From the NCBI GenBank assembly GCA_003996215.1, contig QJPP01007578.1:372001-436000 (forward strand): a DNA stretch of 64,000 bases, written 5' to 3'. The notes under the pieces are model-generated. The model saw only the letters and a list, made by a program, of their open reading frames with translations, did no database searches and was not told where the DNA came from. Made by a program: the position numbers and the translations under genes. This DNA is from Jaltomata sinuosa. Its lineage: Eukaryota > Streptophyta > Magnoliopsida > Solanales > Solanaceae. Shown piece by piece: positions 43,321-53,370 of this stretch; the stretch's first letter is position 1; the number at the start of each line of letters is the position of its first letter.

Positions 43321-45805
43321 GGTAACGACCGAGTCCGTCGTTACGGGTAGTCCAATCGTGCCAAGTTTTAGAGTTAGAAAACTCTGGGTTTGGGAGTTTG
43401 AAATTTTGGGCTAGCTAGCCTCGACCGGATTTGGAGCGAGGTGGAGTCTAGATCAATCTGGGTAAGGATTATGTTGGATGTCTTGTAGTGAGCTAGTTTT
43501 TCTCGTAGCTACACATAAAGGAGTCCGGAAAACTTTTCAGAATTAAATTCGGGTAAGTAGAACTCCCAGAATTGAGGTTGACGTGAAGGGATTGTTCTGG
43601 GACATCGGGAAAATAAGTGTGTTGTAAAATAGACTAGTTTTGGAGGTTTTACGACTTTCTATCTCGTGTCAACCGCTATAGCGATTGACACTCTGCCATA
43701 GCGACCTCTGTTGTAGCGAAGAAATTATCGCAACAGCGGAAGTCAACGTCGATCAGCCTCCGCCATAGTAGATGACTCTGCTACGGAGGACCGCTATAGC
43801 GGAGCGTGACAGTTTTTAATGCAGAAACTTCCCCAAAATCATTCAGTTTTTTTTGAAATGTTTCGGGAGAAGAAGGGGGCAATTTTGGGCAATTTCTACC
43901 AGTTTTCCACTATTTTTCATCCTAAAGGTAAGGGTTCTACTCCCCAAACTTCGTACTACTTTTCCTACACGGTAGAATTGCTAGGAGGAAACTTGGGGAA
44001 AGGTTAGAATAACCTAGGGATAGTAGAATCCGGGGAAGAAGAGGGATTCTAGGAATGAAAGTTCTTGGGTATTGTTAAAAGTACGGTATTATGATCGTAT
44101 GTTGTTAAATTCTCTATTTTTATCAATGAAAATGATAGAACTAGGGAAATCAATGGAGGGAAGCCCGGGAAAAAGGGTAGGATGATCATGGGTGGCCTGG
44201 GGGTCTGGGATTTGGGGTAATCTGGGTAATGTACAGGCCTTGTTTGTTAATTTGAGTACTTGTATATTGTTTTAGACCAAGAACGAGAAAAGAATCTGGA
44301 ACACGGGAAAGCTCGGGTTGAGTAGAGCTAGGATCATTTTGAGGTAGGTGATGGCTTAAGATTCCTTTGAATGTTGTATATTTTGTACTCTTATCTAAGT
44401 GTTTGTATGAACTGCATGGCTTAGAGGAATTGTGTAGAATGTCTAAGGGTCATGTTTTATAGTCTGTGAATTGAACGGTGTGTTGCTTGTTGGTTTACAA
44501 GTTGTTTGTTCATTATTTGACTATGGATTGTTGACATTCGGTTGGCTCAGGTACCACGCCAGGTACAGGTATACTAACGGTTGGCACGGGTACCATGCCT
44601 GGTATGGGTATAACAAATGGTTGGATCGGGTACCACACCTGGTACGAAATACTAACGGTTGGTTCAGGTACCACGTCTGGTACGGGATTATTTTACTGTA
44701 TTATTGCATTGATATTGTTGTATTGCATTGACTGTTATTGGTTCTGTGAGTGGACCGGGCTATTTTTATTGAATTGTGATATTCACTGGTAGTCCTTGAG
44801 TGACTGAGAATCCTGTTATATCTGTTGAGTTTGTCTTGGATTAGGTCGGGTTGTCTGTTTAAAACGTAGGTGTTGTTTAGAAGGGATCCCAGGGTGGGTC
44901 CGGGCTAGGCAAAAAGAATGATTTATTGAATTTTGTGATTGTTGTTTAAAGTTATAAAAGGTGGATTTCATGTGGGAACTGATGTGCCGCAATTCTACTA
45001 CACTTTCGACGCCTCTAAACTAAGAACAATCGTAAGTTTTCAAGCAACCATCGTCGTTTTTGATGTTTTATGTTATGTTTTCAGGAAAGAGAGACAAACA
45101 TAGAAACGGAAGGAAATACGAGCAAAACGACGTTCTGGATAAGAGTGACGGCCTGAGTGATGGTCCGTCAAGCCCAAACCGTCAAGATGGGGCAGCACCA
45201 CTACCTAGTGGTGACGGCCACCGTGACGGACCATCAGGAACAAGCTAGGTAGACTCGTAGTCTAGGGGAGCCTATTGACTTGTTGCATGTTTTCTGTACT
45301 TATACTTGATTTGTTGTACTGATTATACACTGTTTTATTTGGAACTGGCTGATGATCCTACCAGTACACAGTAGTTGTGTACTGATACTGCACTTGCTTG
45401 TTTTCTTGTGAGTACAAGAAATCTTTCGGTAGTTGATGCACGACCTCACTTGTAGGCCAAACTATTCTAGATATCAAGGGTGAGCTGTTCGACCAAGCCG
45501 CCTTGGTGTTTATCTTTGAGTTGTAGCCCAATTGTTTCGGGCTTAGACTATTTCTTTATTGTTTTAAGTTTTGGGGTTGCATCCCCGTACTCTAGTATTG
45601 GTAGTATTTGGTACGATGACTTTCAGCTTCTAGGGGAATTTCCGCAGGTTTTATTTCAATGAAAGGCCTTTTGCATCATTTGAATTGCTAATTTATTTTC
45701 AGTTTGCTGGTTTTAGGCTGTTAGTCTAGGCTAAGGGTTGAACTCTGCTGGTTTGCTCATCCAGGGGTTAGGTGGGTGCCACTCATGATGGTCTGGGTCG
45801 TGACA
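43321..45805 (+). repeat. B2 5' LTR (with a 257-bp secondary insertion)
   Basis: Starts GGTAACGACC (first base of TG changed) and ends GGGTCGTGACA. Contents: CTATAG palindrome array 43670-43805, four GTACCA/TGGTAC units 44551-44683, a lost TATA box (CTAGGCAAAAA at 44905), the secondary insertion 44980-45236, and the CAGTACAC/GTGTACTG hairpin 45362-45384. Without the insertion and its duplicated bases it is about 2223 bp. Confidence 0.9.
44980..45236. mobile_element. 257-bp TG...CA insertion with 5-bp target duplication (solo LTR or TRIM-like)
   Basis: Present in the B2 5' LTR and absent from the B2 3' LTR, where GTGGGAACAAGCTAGG is uninterrupted. The insert begins TGATG, ends CATCA (5-bp terminal inverted repeat) and is flanked by GGAAC at 44975-44979 and 45237-45241. 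TG...CA ends with a 5-bp duplication are what LTR integrases produce, so this is probably a solo LTR or a very small LTR element. It contains a GTAAG...TTTTCAG intron-like segment (about 45029-45085) and a run of GTGACGG/CCGTC words. I do not recognise the family. Confidence 0.7.
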
Positions 45806-45830
45806 AAGATAGTATCAGAGACCTAGGTTC
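45806..45830 (+). promoter_or_regulatory. B2 primer-binding site
   Basis: AAGATAGTATCAGAGACC follows the LTR end; two changes from TGGTATCAGAGCC. Confidence 0.82.
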
Positions 45831-46024
45831 GTTGATCTCGTAGTACCAAACAGGTCTAGTAGAGTCTTGCGGAACGGTGCAGAGACGTTCGTACTTTTAT
45901 GCGAGAGGCTATGGGGCTATAGGAAAAATATCTCTTCCTTCTTTCCTTCGTGCTATAACTTGATTCCAATCGGTATCTGGTGATACAAATTGGTATCTAA
46001 TCTCATTCAATCTTTTGTCCGCAG

Positions 46025-47575
46025 ATGGTTAACACAAGGAATAATGGAGCTACAGCAGCGGTCCCAGCAGCGGGCCCAGATGTCCGTGGTAGAGGCAGGG
46101 GAAGGGTCAGAAGACGAGGTAGAGCTCCACTCGCCAGGGGTGGAGCTCGAGCGGCTACTGGAGAGCATGAAGTGACCTCTCCCCCACCTCAGGAACATGT
46201 TGCTGAAGATGTAGAAGTTATGGCTGAAGATGGTGAGGCGCAGGAGGAGGTGGCACCGGTTGGGGCTGCAGGCCTTCCTACTATGACACCAAAAGCCTTT
46301 CAGCAGGCTTGGAATATTTTGAGTGGGTTGGTTGCTACTGGAGCCATACCCATAGCTTTTGCAAACCAGGCCTTGGATACTCATCCAGCGATTACTACAG
46401 CACCTAAGATGGATGCAGCTTCAGGCACGAATGACTTCTTCAGGCGGCTTTGGAAAACCAGGCCTTGGATACTCAGCCAGCGGTTACTACAGTGCCTTGG
46501 ATGGATGCAACTTCAGGCACGAATGACTTCTTTAGGCCAATGCTAGGCCCAGTGATGACAGGGAATGAGCATGAGATGCTGACCAAGTTTCTCAAGCTGA
46601 AACCTCCTACATTTGAAGGTACTGATAGGGAGGATGCTTATGAGTTCATATTGGATTGCTATAAGAGGTTACACAAGTTGGGTATTGTACGTCAGCATGG
46701 GGTTGAGTTTGTCATATTTCAGCTACAGGGTGATGCCAAGCAGTGGTGGAGGTCTCATGTGGAGTGTCGGTCTTCTGTTCTACCCCCATTGACTTGGGAA
46801 CAATTCCACGCTTTGTTTTTAGAGAAGTACGTACCTCGTACTTTGAGGGACTGGAAGAAGGATGAGTTCTTAAACTTGGAACAGGGTAGCATGTCAGTCT
46901 CTGCTTACGAGGCTAAGTTCCACACCTTGTCTCATTTTACCACACAGATGTTGGGTTCTGAGGAGGAACGGGTCCGGTTATTTATGAAAGGCTTGAATAC
47001 TGAGCTACAGGTACTGTCAGTGCATATGACTTTTTCAGGGAAGGGCTTTAATGATGTAATGGATTATGTGAAGAAACTTGAGGGAGTCAGGCAGGTGGGG
47101 CAGGCTAAGGCGTTAGCCAAGAAGCCTCGAAATGAGGGAAATTATGGTGGTTCGTATTCCAGGGGTCATAATCAGCAGGTATACTCAGACCGTCCTATTC
47201 AGTCAGCTCTGCCAGCTGCTACAGGTGGTCATCAGGGAGCTCATAATCAGTCTTCAGCTCCTAGAGGCCAGTGAGCGTCTTATACAGTAGCTAGCAGACC
47301 TATACTTGACCGCGGTTGCTTCCATTGTGGTGATCTGGGACACTTTAAGAGGGAGTGCCCACTCAGGAAGATAGGTAATCAGGGTCAGCAGCAGTCTAGA
47401 GCGGTGGTCCCGACAGGTAGAGGCGGTAATGCTAGAGGTCGTCCAAAGGTTGGGCGAGGAAACTTTCAGGGAGGCCGGGGTGACAGAGGGAATGGTAGTG
47501 CGGGCAAGGGTGCAGCACAGACGGCCTGGAAAGTTGCCCAGATTGATGGTCGGGCTAATTGCTATGCATTTTAAA
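46025..47575 (+). pseudogene. B2 Gag, broken by a 92-bp tandem duplication
   Basis: ATG at 46025 (MVNTRNNGATAAVPAAGP, then GRGRGRVRRRGRAP). Continues through MTPKAFQQAWNILSGLV to FFRRLW, where a tandem duplication shifts the frame. The second frame (46450-47274) carries the capsid: FFRPMLGPVMTGNEHEMLTKFLKLKPP, YEFILDCYKRLHKLGI, VEFVIFQLQGDAKQWW, TWEQFHALFLEKYVPRTLRD and GLNTELQVLSVHM. A stop at 47272 precedes an intact CCHC knuckle CFHCGDLGHFKREC (about 47310-47355). Apart from the duplication and this stop, Gag is long and well preserved. Confidence 0.9.
46355..46537 (+). repeat. 92-bp tandem duplication in B2 gag
   Basis: The segment from GCTTTTGCAAACCAGG (46355) recurs from GCTTTGGAAAACCAGG (46447), both running to ACGAATGACTTCTT. 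B1 has one copy. Since 92 is not a multiple of three, it shifts the reading frame. Confidence 0.85.
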
Positions 47576-47586
47576 GGAGAATTAAG

Positions 47587-49607
47587 ATGGAAGCATCATA
47601 TGTGGTGATCACAGGTACCATTCTTGTCTGCGATAAAATGGCTTCGGTATTATTTGACCCAGGTTCTACATATTCTTATGTATCTGTGAGTTTTACATTG
47701 GGTCTGGAATTGACTTGTGATATCCTTGATTCCCCTATCCATATTTCTACCCCAGTTGGAGAGTCTGTGATTGTGACTCATGTTTATCGTGACTGTTCTG
47801 TCGTGTTTGTGGGGTTGCATACTTAGGTAGACTTGGTAATTCTGGATATGGTTGATTTTGATATTATCTTGGGCATGACTTGGCTGTCCCCTTATCATGT
47901 TGTGTTGAACTATAACACCAAGATTGTGGCTCTAAAGATTCCGGGTAAGGATATACTAGAGTGGAAAGGTGTGTATAGGCCTAAGTCAGTTAAGGTCATA
48001 TCGTTCGTTCGGGCTAGTAAGTTAGTGGGGAGAGGGTGTCTAGCCTTCTTGGCTCATCTCTGGGATGATAGTGTAGAGTCCCCATCTATTAAGTCAGTTC
48101 CGGTAGTTTCTGAGTTTCTAGAGGTGTTTCCAGCAGATTTGCCTGGTATGCCTCCGGATAGGGATATCGAATTTTGTATTGATCTAGAGCCAGACACTCG
48201 TCCCATTTCCATTCTTCCATATCGTATGGCTTCGGCAGAGTTGAGGGAACTTAAGACTCAGCTACAGGAACTCCTAGATAAGGAATTTATCCATCCCAGT
48301 GTGTCGCCTTGGGGTGCTCCTATTTTGTTTGTAAAGAAGAAGAATGGTAGTATGCGGATATGCATAGATTATAGGCAGTTGAACAAGGTGACCATCCAGA
48401 ATAAGTACCCTCTGCCCCGCATTGATGATTTGTTTGACGAGCTTCAGAGCACATCAGTATTTTCGAAAATTGACCTGAGGTCAGGGTACCATCAGTTGAG
48501 GATTAGGCCTGAAGACATTCCTAAGACTTCTTTTCGGACTCGGTATGGGCATTACGAGTTCCTAGTAATGTCGTTTGGTTTGACCAATGCACCGGCAACA
48601 TTCATGAGTTTGATGAATTGGTATTTAAGTCATATTTGGATTACTTCGTGAATGTGTTTATCGATGATATTTTGATCTACTCCAAGAGTAGGGAGGAGCA
48701 TACTAATCATCTTTGTATTGTGTTGGACATCTTGAGATGCCAGAAGCTTTATGCGAAGTTCACTAAGTGTGAGTTTTGGTTGACTTCAGTTGCATTCTTG
48801 GGGCATGTAGTGTCAGAACAGGGGGTGATGGTGCATCCCCAGAAGATTGAGGCAGTCAAAAGTTGGGCCCGTCCTAGCTCTGTGATCGAGGTGAGGAGTT
48901 TTGTTGGGCTCGCAGGGTACTACCAGAGGTTTGTTAAGGATTTTGCCTCTATTGCTACTCACCTGACCAGACTGACACAGAAAGATGTACCATTCGTGTG
49001 GTCTGACAAGTGCGAGAAGAGCTTCCAAAAGCTCAAGACACTTCTGACCACAGCTCTTGTATTGTCCTTGCCGATTGAAGGTAAATACTTCATTGTTTAT
49101 TGTGATGCTTCACATTCTGGTTTGGGTGTTGTGTTGATGCAGGATAGGAATGTGATAGCCTATGCATCTAGGAATTTGAAGGTGCATGAGAGGAACTATC
49201 CTACTCATGACTTAGAATTGGAAGCAGTGGTCTTTGCACTCAAGATTTGGAGACACTATCTCTATGGTGTCAAGTGTGAGGTGTTCACCGATCATCGCAG
49301 TCTGTAATATGTGTTCACTCAGAAGGATTTGAATTTGAGGCAGAGAAGGTGGATAGAATTATTGAAGGACTATGATGTGACTATTCAGTACCATCCAGGT
49401 AAGGCTAATGTGGTGGCAGACGCATTGAGCCAGAAAATGGTTAGCATGGGTAGTTTGGCTTGTTTGGGGGTGTCCAAACGACCACTAGCAAGGGAAATTT
49501 GGGCTTTGGAGGCCAAGTTCATGCACTTGGGTGTTTCAGAACAGGGTGGGTTGTTGGCCAGCATTGCGGTCAAGGCCACCTTCATAGAGAAAATAAAGGC
49601 CAAATAG
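47587..49607 (+). pseudogene. B2 Pol: protease, reverse transcriptase, RNase H, broken
   Basis: Aspartic protease with FDPGSTYSYV active-site region (about 47655-47685), interrupted by TAG at 47824, then MVDFDIILGMTWLS. RT: LPYRMASAELRELKTQLQELLDKEFIHPSVSPWGAPILFVKKKNGSMRICIDYRQLNKV, FSKIDLRSGYHQLRIRPEDI and MSFGLTNAPATF, described here as successive blocks. A one-base loss near 48615 shifts the frame before the catalytic FIDD (VFIDDILIYSKS, about 48655). RNase H: YCDASHSGLGVVLMQD, then AYASRNLKVHERNYPTHDLELEAVVFALKIW, with TAA at 49305 after FTDHRSL. The frame resumes to a TAG at 49605. Confidence 0.9.
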
Positions 49608-51010
49608 TTTCAGGATCTGAAACTGAGTAAGCTTTGAGGTAAGGTAATATCCAAGGAATCCAGGGACATCACGTTAGACTCTGGTAGAGTACTAAATTTC
49701 ATAGAGAGGATTTGTGTTCCTCGGGTTGATGATATAATTTAGAAAATCTTAGCGGAAGCCCATGGCTCGCGGTACTCAATTCATCCGAGTGTGACCAAAA
49801 TGTACAGGAACTTAAAGCAGCGTTACTGGTAGCCCGGAATGAAAAAGGACATAGTTGACTTTGTGTCCAAATGTCAGAACTGTCAGCAGGTAAAGTATGA
49901 GCATCAGAGACTTGCAGGACTACTCCAGAGAATGCTAATTCCAGAGTGGAAGTGGGAAAGGATAGCCATGGACTTCGTGGTGGGTCTTCCCAAGACATTG
50001 GGGAAGTATGACTCAATTTGGGTCATTGTTGATAGGCTGACCAAGTCCGCTCATTTTATTCTGGTCAGGGTAGATTATAATTCACAGCAATTGGCTAAGA
50101 TCTATGTGAAGAAGATTGTGAGATTGCATGGGGTGCCACTGTCCATCATTTCAGACAGAGGTACGCAGTTCACCTCTAAATTTTGGGGTAAGCTACATGA
50201 AGAGTTGGGTGCACAACTCACTTTTAGCATAGTCTTCCATCCTTAGAAAGATGGTCAGATGGAGAGGACGATCTAGGTATTGAAGGACATGCTGAGAGCA
50301 TGTGTGATGGACTTCGGGGGTCATTGGGACCAGTTTCTACCATTGTGTGAGTTCTCATACAACAATAGCTATCACTCCAGCATTTACATGGCACCATTCG
50401 AGGCGTTGTATGGTAGGAGCTGCAGATCACTGGTTGGGTGGTTTAAGGAAGGCGATGTAAAGCCTTTGGGAGTGGAATTGGTAAAGGAAGCACAGGAAAA
50501 GGTAAGGGGCATTCAAGCCAAATTGTTGGCTGCCCAAAGCAGGCAGAAGGAGTATGCAGATCGCAAGGTCCGTGATATGGAATTTTAGGTTGGTGAACAG
50601 GTATTGTTGAAAGTGTCACCAATGAAAGGAGTTATGCAGTTTGGTAAGAAGGGCAAGCTTAGCCCTCGGTTCATCGGTCTATTTGAGGTTCTTGAGATTG
50701 TGGGGCCAGTAGATTACAAGTTAGCACTGCCGCCCAGTTTGTAGGGTATCCATCCAGTATTCTATGTATCCATGCTTAAGCGAGACCATTGGGATGGGGA
50801 CTACATCATCAAGTGGGATGAGATGTTTTTCGATAAGGATCTTCGTTATGAGGAGGAACCAGTCTTGATTCTTGCTCGGGATGTCCAGAGTTGAGGACAA
50901 AGGTGATTGATATGGTAAAGGTTCAGTGGAAGCATCGTCCAGTTGAGTAAGCCACTTGGGAAATCGAGAAGAACATGCGGGACAAGTACCCTCATTTTTT
51001 TGAGGATTCA
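49608..51010 (+). pseudogene. B2 Pol: integrase and chromodomain, broken
   Basis: The integrase N-terminal zinc region is readable but crossed by stops (49636, 49740, 49830). The core frame 49839-50246 has CQNCQQVK, MDFVVGLPKTLGKYDSIWVIVDRLTKSAHF and ISDRGTQFTSKFWGKLHEELGAQLTF, holding the two core Asp residues. The Glu region follows TAG at 50244. 50280-50588: MLRACVMDFGGHWDQFLPLCEFSYNNSYHSS and FEALYGRSCRSLVGW. Then GPF/Y module remnants and a chromodomain tail (VKVQWKHRPVE, TWEIEKNM) to about 51010. Stops also at 50274, 50586, 50742 and 50949. Confidence 0.88.
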
Positions 51011-51090
51011 AGTACTACACTTTCTTTTTTTTATTTCTGTAAATTTGGTTTGATCTTTCGGGGAGGAACGATGGGTAAATTGGTATCTGT

Positions 51091-53370
51091 TGTAACGATC
51101 GGGTCCGTCATTATAGGTAGTCCAATCATGCCAAGTTTTAGAGTTAGAAAACTCCGGGTTTGGGAGTTTGAAATTCTGGGCTAGGCTAGCCTCGGCCAGA
51201 TTTAGAGCGAGGTAGAGTCTAGGGTAATCAGGGTAAGGATTGGGTTGGATGTCTTGTGGTGAGCTAGGTTTTCTCGTATCTAACACATAAAGGAGTCCGG
51301 GAGACTTTTCTAAATCAAATTCGGGTAAGTAGAACTCCCGAAATTGAGGTTGATGTGAAGGGGTTATTTCGGGACGTCGAGAAAATAAGTGTGTTGTAAA
51401 ATGGACTAGTTTTGGAGGTTTTACGACTTTCTATCCCGTGTCAACCGCTACCTCCGCTATAGCAAAGAAATTACCGCTACAGCGGAAGTCAATGTCGGTC
51501 AGCCTCCACCATAGTGGATGCTCCACTACGGCGGTACCACTATAGCAGAGTGGACCGCTATAGCGGAGTGTGACGGGATTTAATTTAGAAACTTCTCCAA
51601 AATAGTTTAGTTTTTCTTGAAATATTTTGGGAGAAGAAGGGGGCGATTTTGGGCAATTTCTACCAGTTTTCCACTATTTTTCGTCCTAAAGGTAAGGGTT
51701 CTACTCCCCAAACTTTGTACTACTTTTCCTATGCGGTAGAATTGCTAGGAGAGAACTTGGGGAAAGGTTGGAATAACCTAGGGATGGTAGAATCCAGGGA
51801 AGAAGGGGGATTCTAGGCATTAAAGTTCTTGGGTATTGTTAAAAGTAAGGTATTATGATCGTATGTTGTTAAATTCTCTACTTTTATCCGTGAAAATGAT
51901 AGAACTAGGGAAATTAGTGGCGGAAAGCCCGGGAAAAAGGGTAGGATGATCATGGGTGGCCTAGGGGTCTGGGATTTAGTGTAATCTGGGTAATGTGCAG
52001 GCCTTGTTTGTTAATTTGAGTACTTGTATATTGTTTTAGACCAAGAACGAGAATTCAAAACACGGGAAAGCTCAGGTTGAGTAGAGCTTGGATCATTTTG
52101 AGGTAGATGATGGCTTACAATTCCTATGAATATTGTATATTTTATACTCTTATCTAAGTATTTGTATGAACTGCATGGCTTAGAGGAATTGTGTAGAATG
52201 TCTAAGGGTCCTGTTTTATAGTCTTTGAATTGAATAGTGTGTTGCTTGTTGGTTTACAAGTTATTTGTTCATTATTTGACTGTGGATTGTTGACATTCGG
52301 TTGGCTTGGGTACCACGCCTGGTACGGGTATACTAACGGTTGGCACAGGTACCACGCCTGGTATGGGTATAATAAATGGTTGGCTCGGGTACCATGCCTG
52401 GTACGAAATAATAACGGTTGGCTTGGGTACCACGCCTGGTATGGGTTTATTTTACTGCATCATTGCATTGATATTGTTGCATTACATTGACTGTTATTGG
52501 TTCTGTGAGTGGACCGGGCTATTTTTATTGAATTGTGATATTCATTGGTGGTCCTTGAGTGACCAAGAATCCTGTTATATCTGTTGAGTTGGTCTTGAAT
52601 TAGGTCGGATTATCTGTTTAACACGTAGGTGTTGTTTAGAAGGGATCCCAGGGTGGGTCCGGGCTAAGCAAAAAGGATGATTTATTGAATTCTGTGATTG
52701 TTGTTTAAAGTTATAAAAGGTGGATTTCATGTGGGAACAAGCTAGGTAGAGACTCGTAGTCTAGGGGAGCCTATTGACTTGTTGCATGTTTTCCGTACTT
52801 ATACTTGATTTGTTGTACTGATTATACACTATTTTATTTAGAACTGGCTGATGATTTTCCGTACTTATACTTGATTTGTTGTACTGACTATACACTATTT
52901 TATTTAGAACTGGCTGATGATCCTACCAGTACACGGTGGTTGTGTATTGATACTGCACTTGTTTGTTTTCTTGTGAGTACAGGAAATCTTCTGGCGGTTG
53001 ACGCACGACCTCACTTGTAGGCCGGACTGTTCCAGATATCAAGGGTGAGTTGTTCGACCAAGCCGCCTTGGTGTTTATCTTTGAGTTGTAGCCCAATTGT
53101 TTCAGGCTTAGACTATTTCTTTATTGTTTTAAGTTTTAGGGTTGCATTCTCGTACTCTAGTATTGGTAGTGTTTGGTACGATGACTTTCAGATTCTCGGG
53201 AAATTTCCGCAGGTTTTATTTCAATGAAAGGCCTTTTGCATTATTTGAATTGCTAGTTTATTTTCTGTTTGCTAGTTTTAGGCTGTTAGTCTAGGCTAAG
53301 GGTTGAACTCTACTGGTTCGCTCATCCGAGGGTTGGGTGGGTGCCACTCACGACGGTATGGGTCGTGACA
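51091..53370 (+). repeat. B2 3' LTR
   Basis: Starts TGTAACGATCGGGTCCG and ends GGGTCGTGACA. Carries the CTATAG array (51445-51572), four GTACCA/TGGTAC units (about 52310-52440), a lost TATA box (CTAAGCAAAAA at 52663) and the U5 hairpin (52927-52949). Differs from the 5' LTR by a 66-bp tandem duplication and by lacking the 257-bp insert. Confidence 0.9.
52789..52920 (+). repeat. 66-bp tandem duplication in B2 3' LTR
   Basis: Units 52789-52854 and 52855-52920 (TTTTCCGTACTTATACTTG ... GGCTGATGA) differ by one base. The 5' LTR has a single copy, so it arose after or during the last replication cycle. Confidence 0.92.

Larger units (their letters stand above)
43321..53370 (+). mobile_element. B2: nearly full-length Ty3/gypsy chromovirus nested in the B1 3' LTR
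   Basis: 10,050 bp with LTRs 43321-45805 and 51091-53370, PBS, gag, pol and chromodomain. Target duplication CAACC at 43316-43320 and 53371-53375 is perfect. B2 belongs to the same family as its host B1, and in the same orientation. It is younger than B1 by position and its frames are somewhat better kept, but it still has many stops, so it is not autonomous now. Confidence 0.93.

Noticed and set aside
44551..44683. Regularly spaced short repeats that superficially resemble a CRISPR array
   Set aside because: Plant nuclear LTR context, spacers are themselves repeated, no cas genes; a minisatellite of stem-loops.
45060..45248. 62-codon frame inside the 257-bp insertion
   Set aside because: Runs across the insertion edge into the LTR and consists mainly of the dyad-word array; not a plausible protein.
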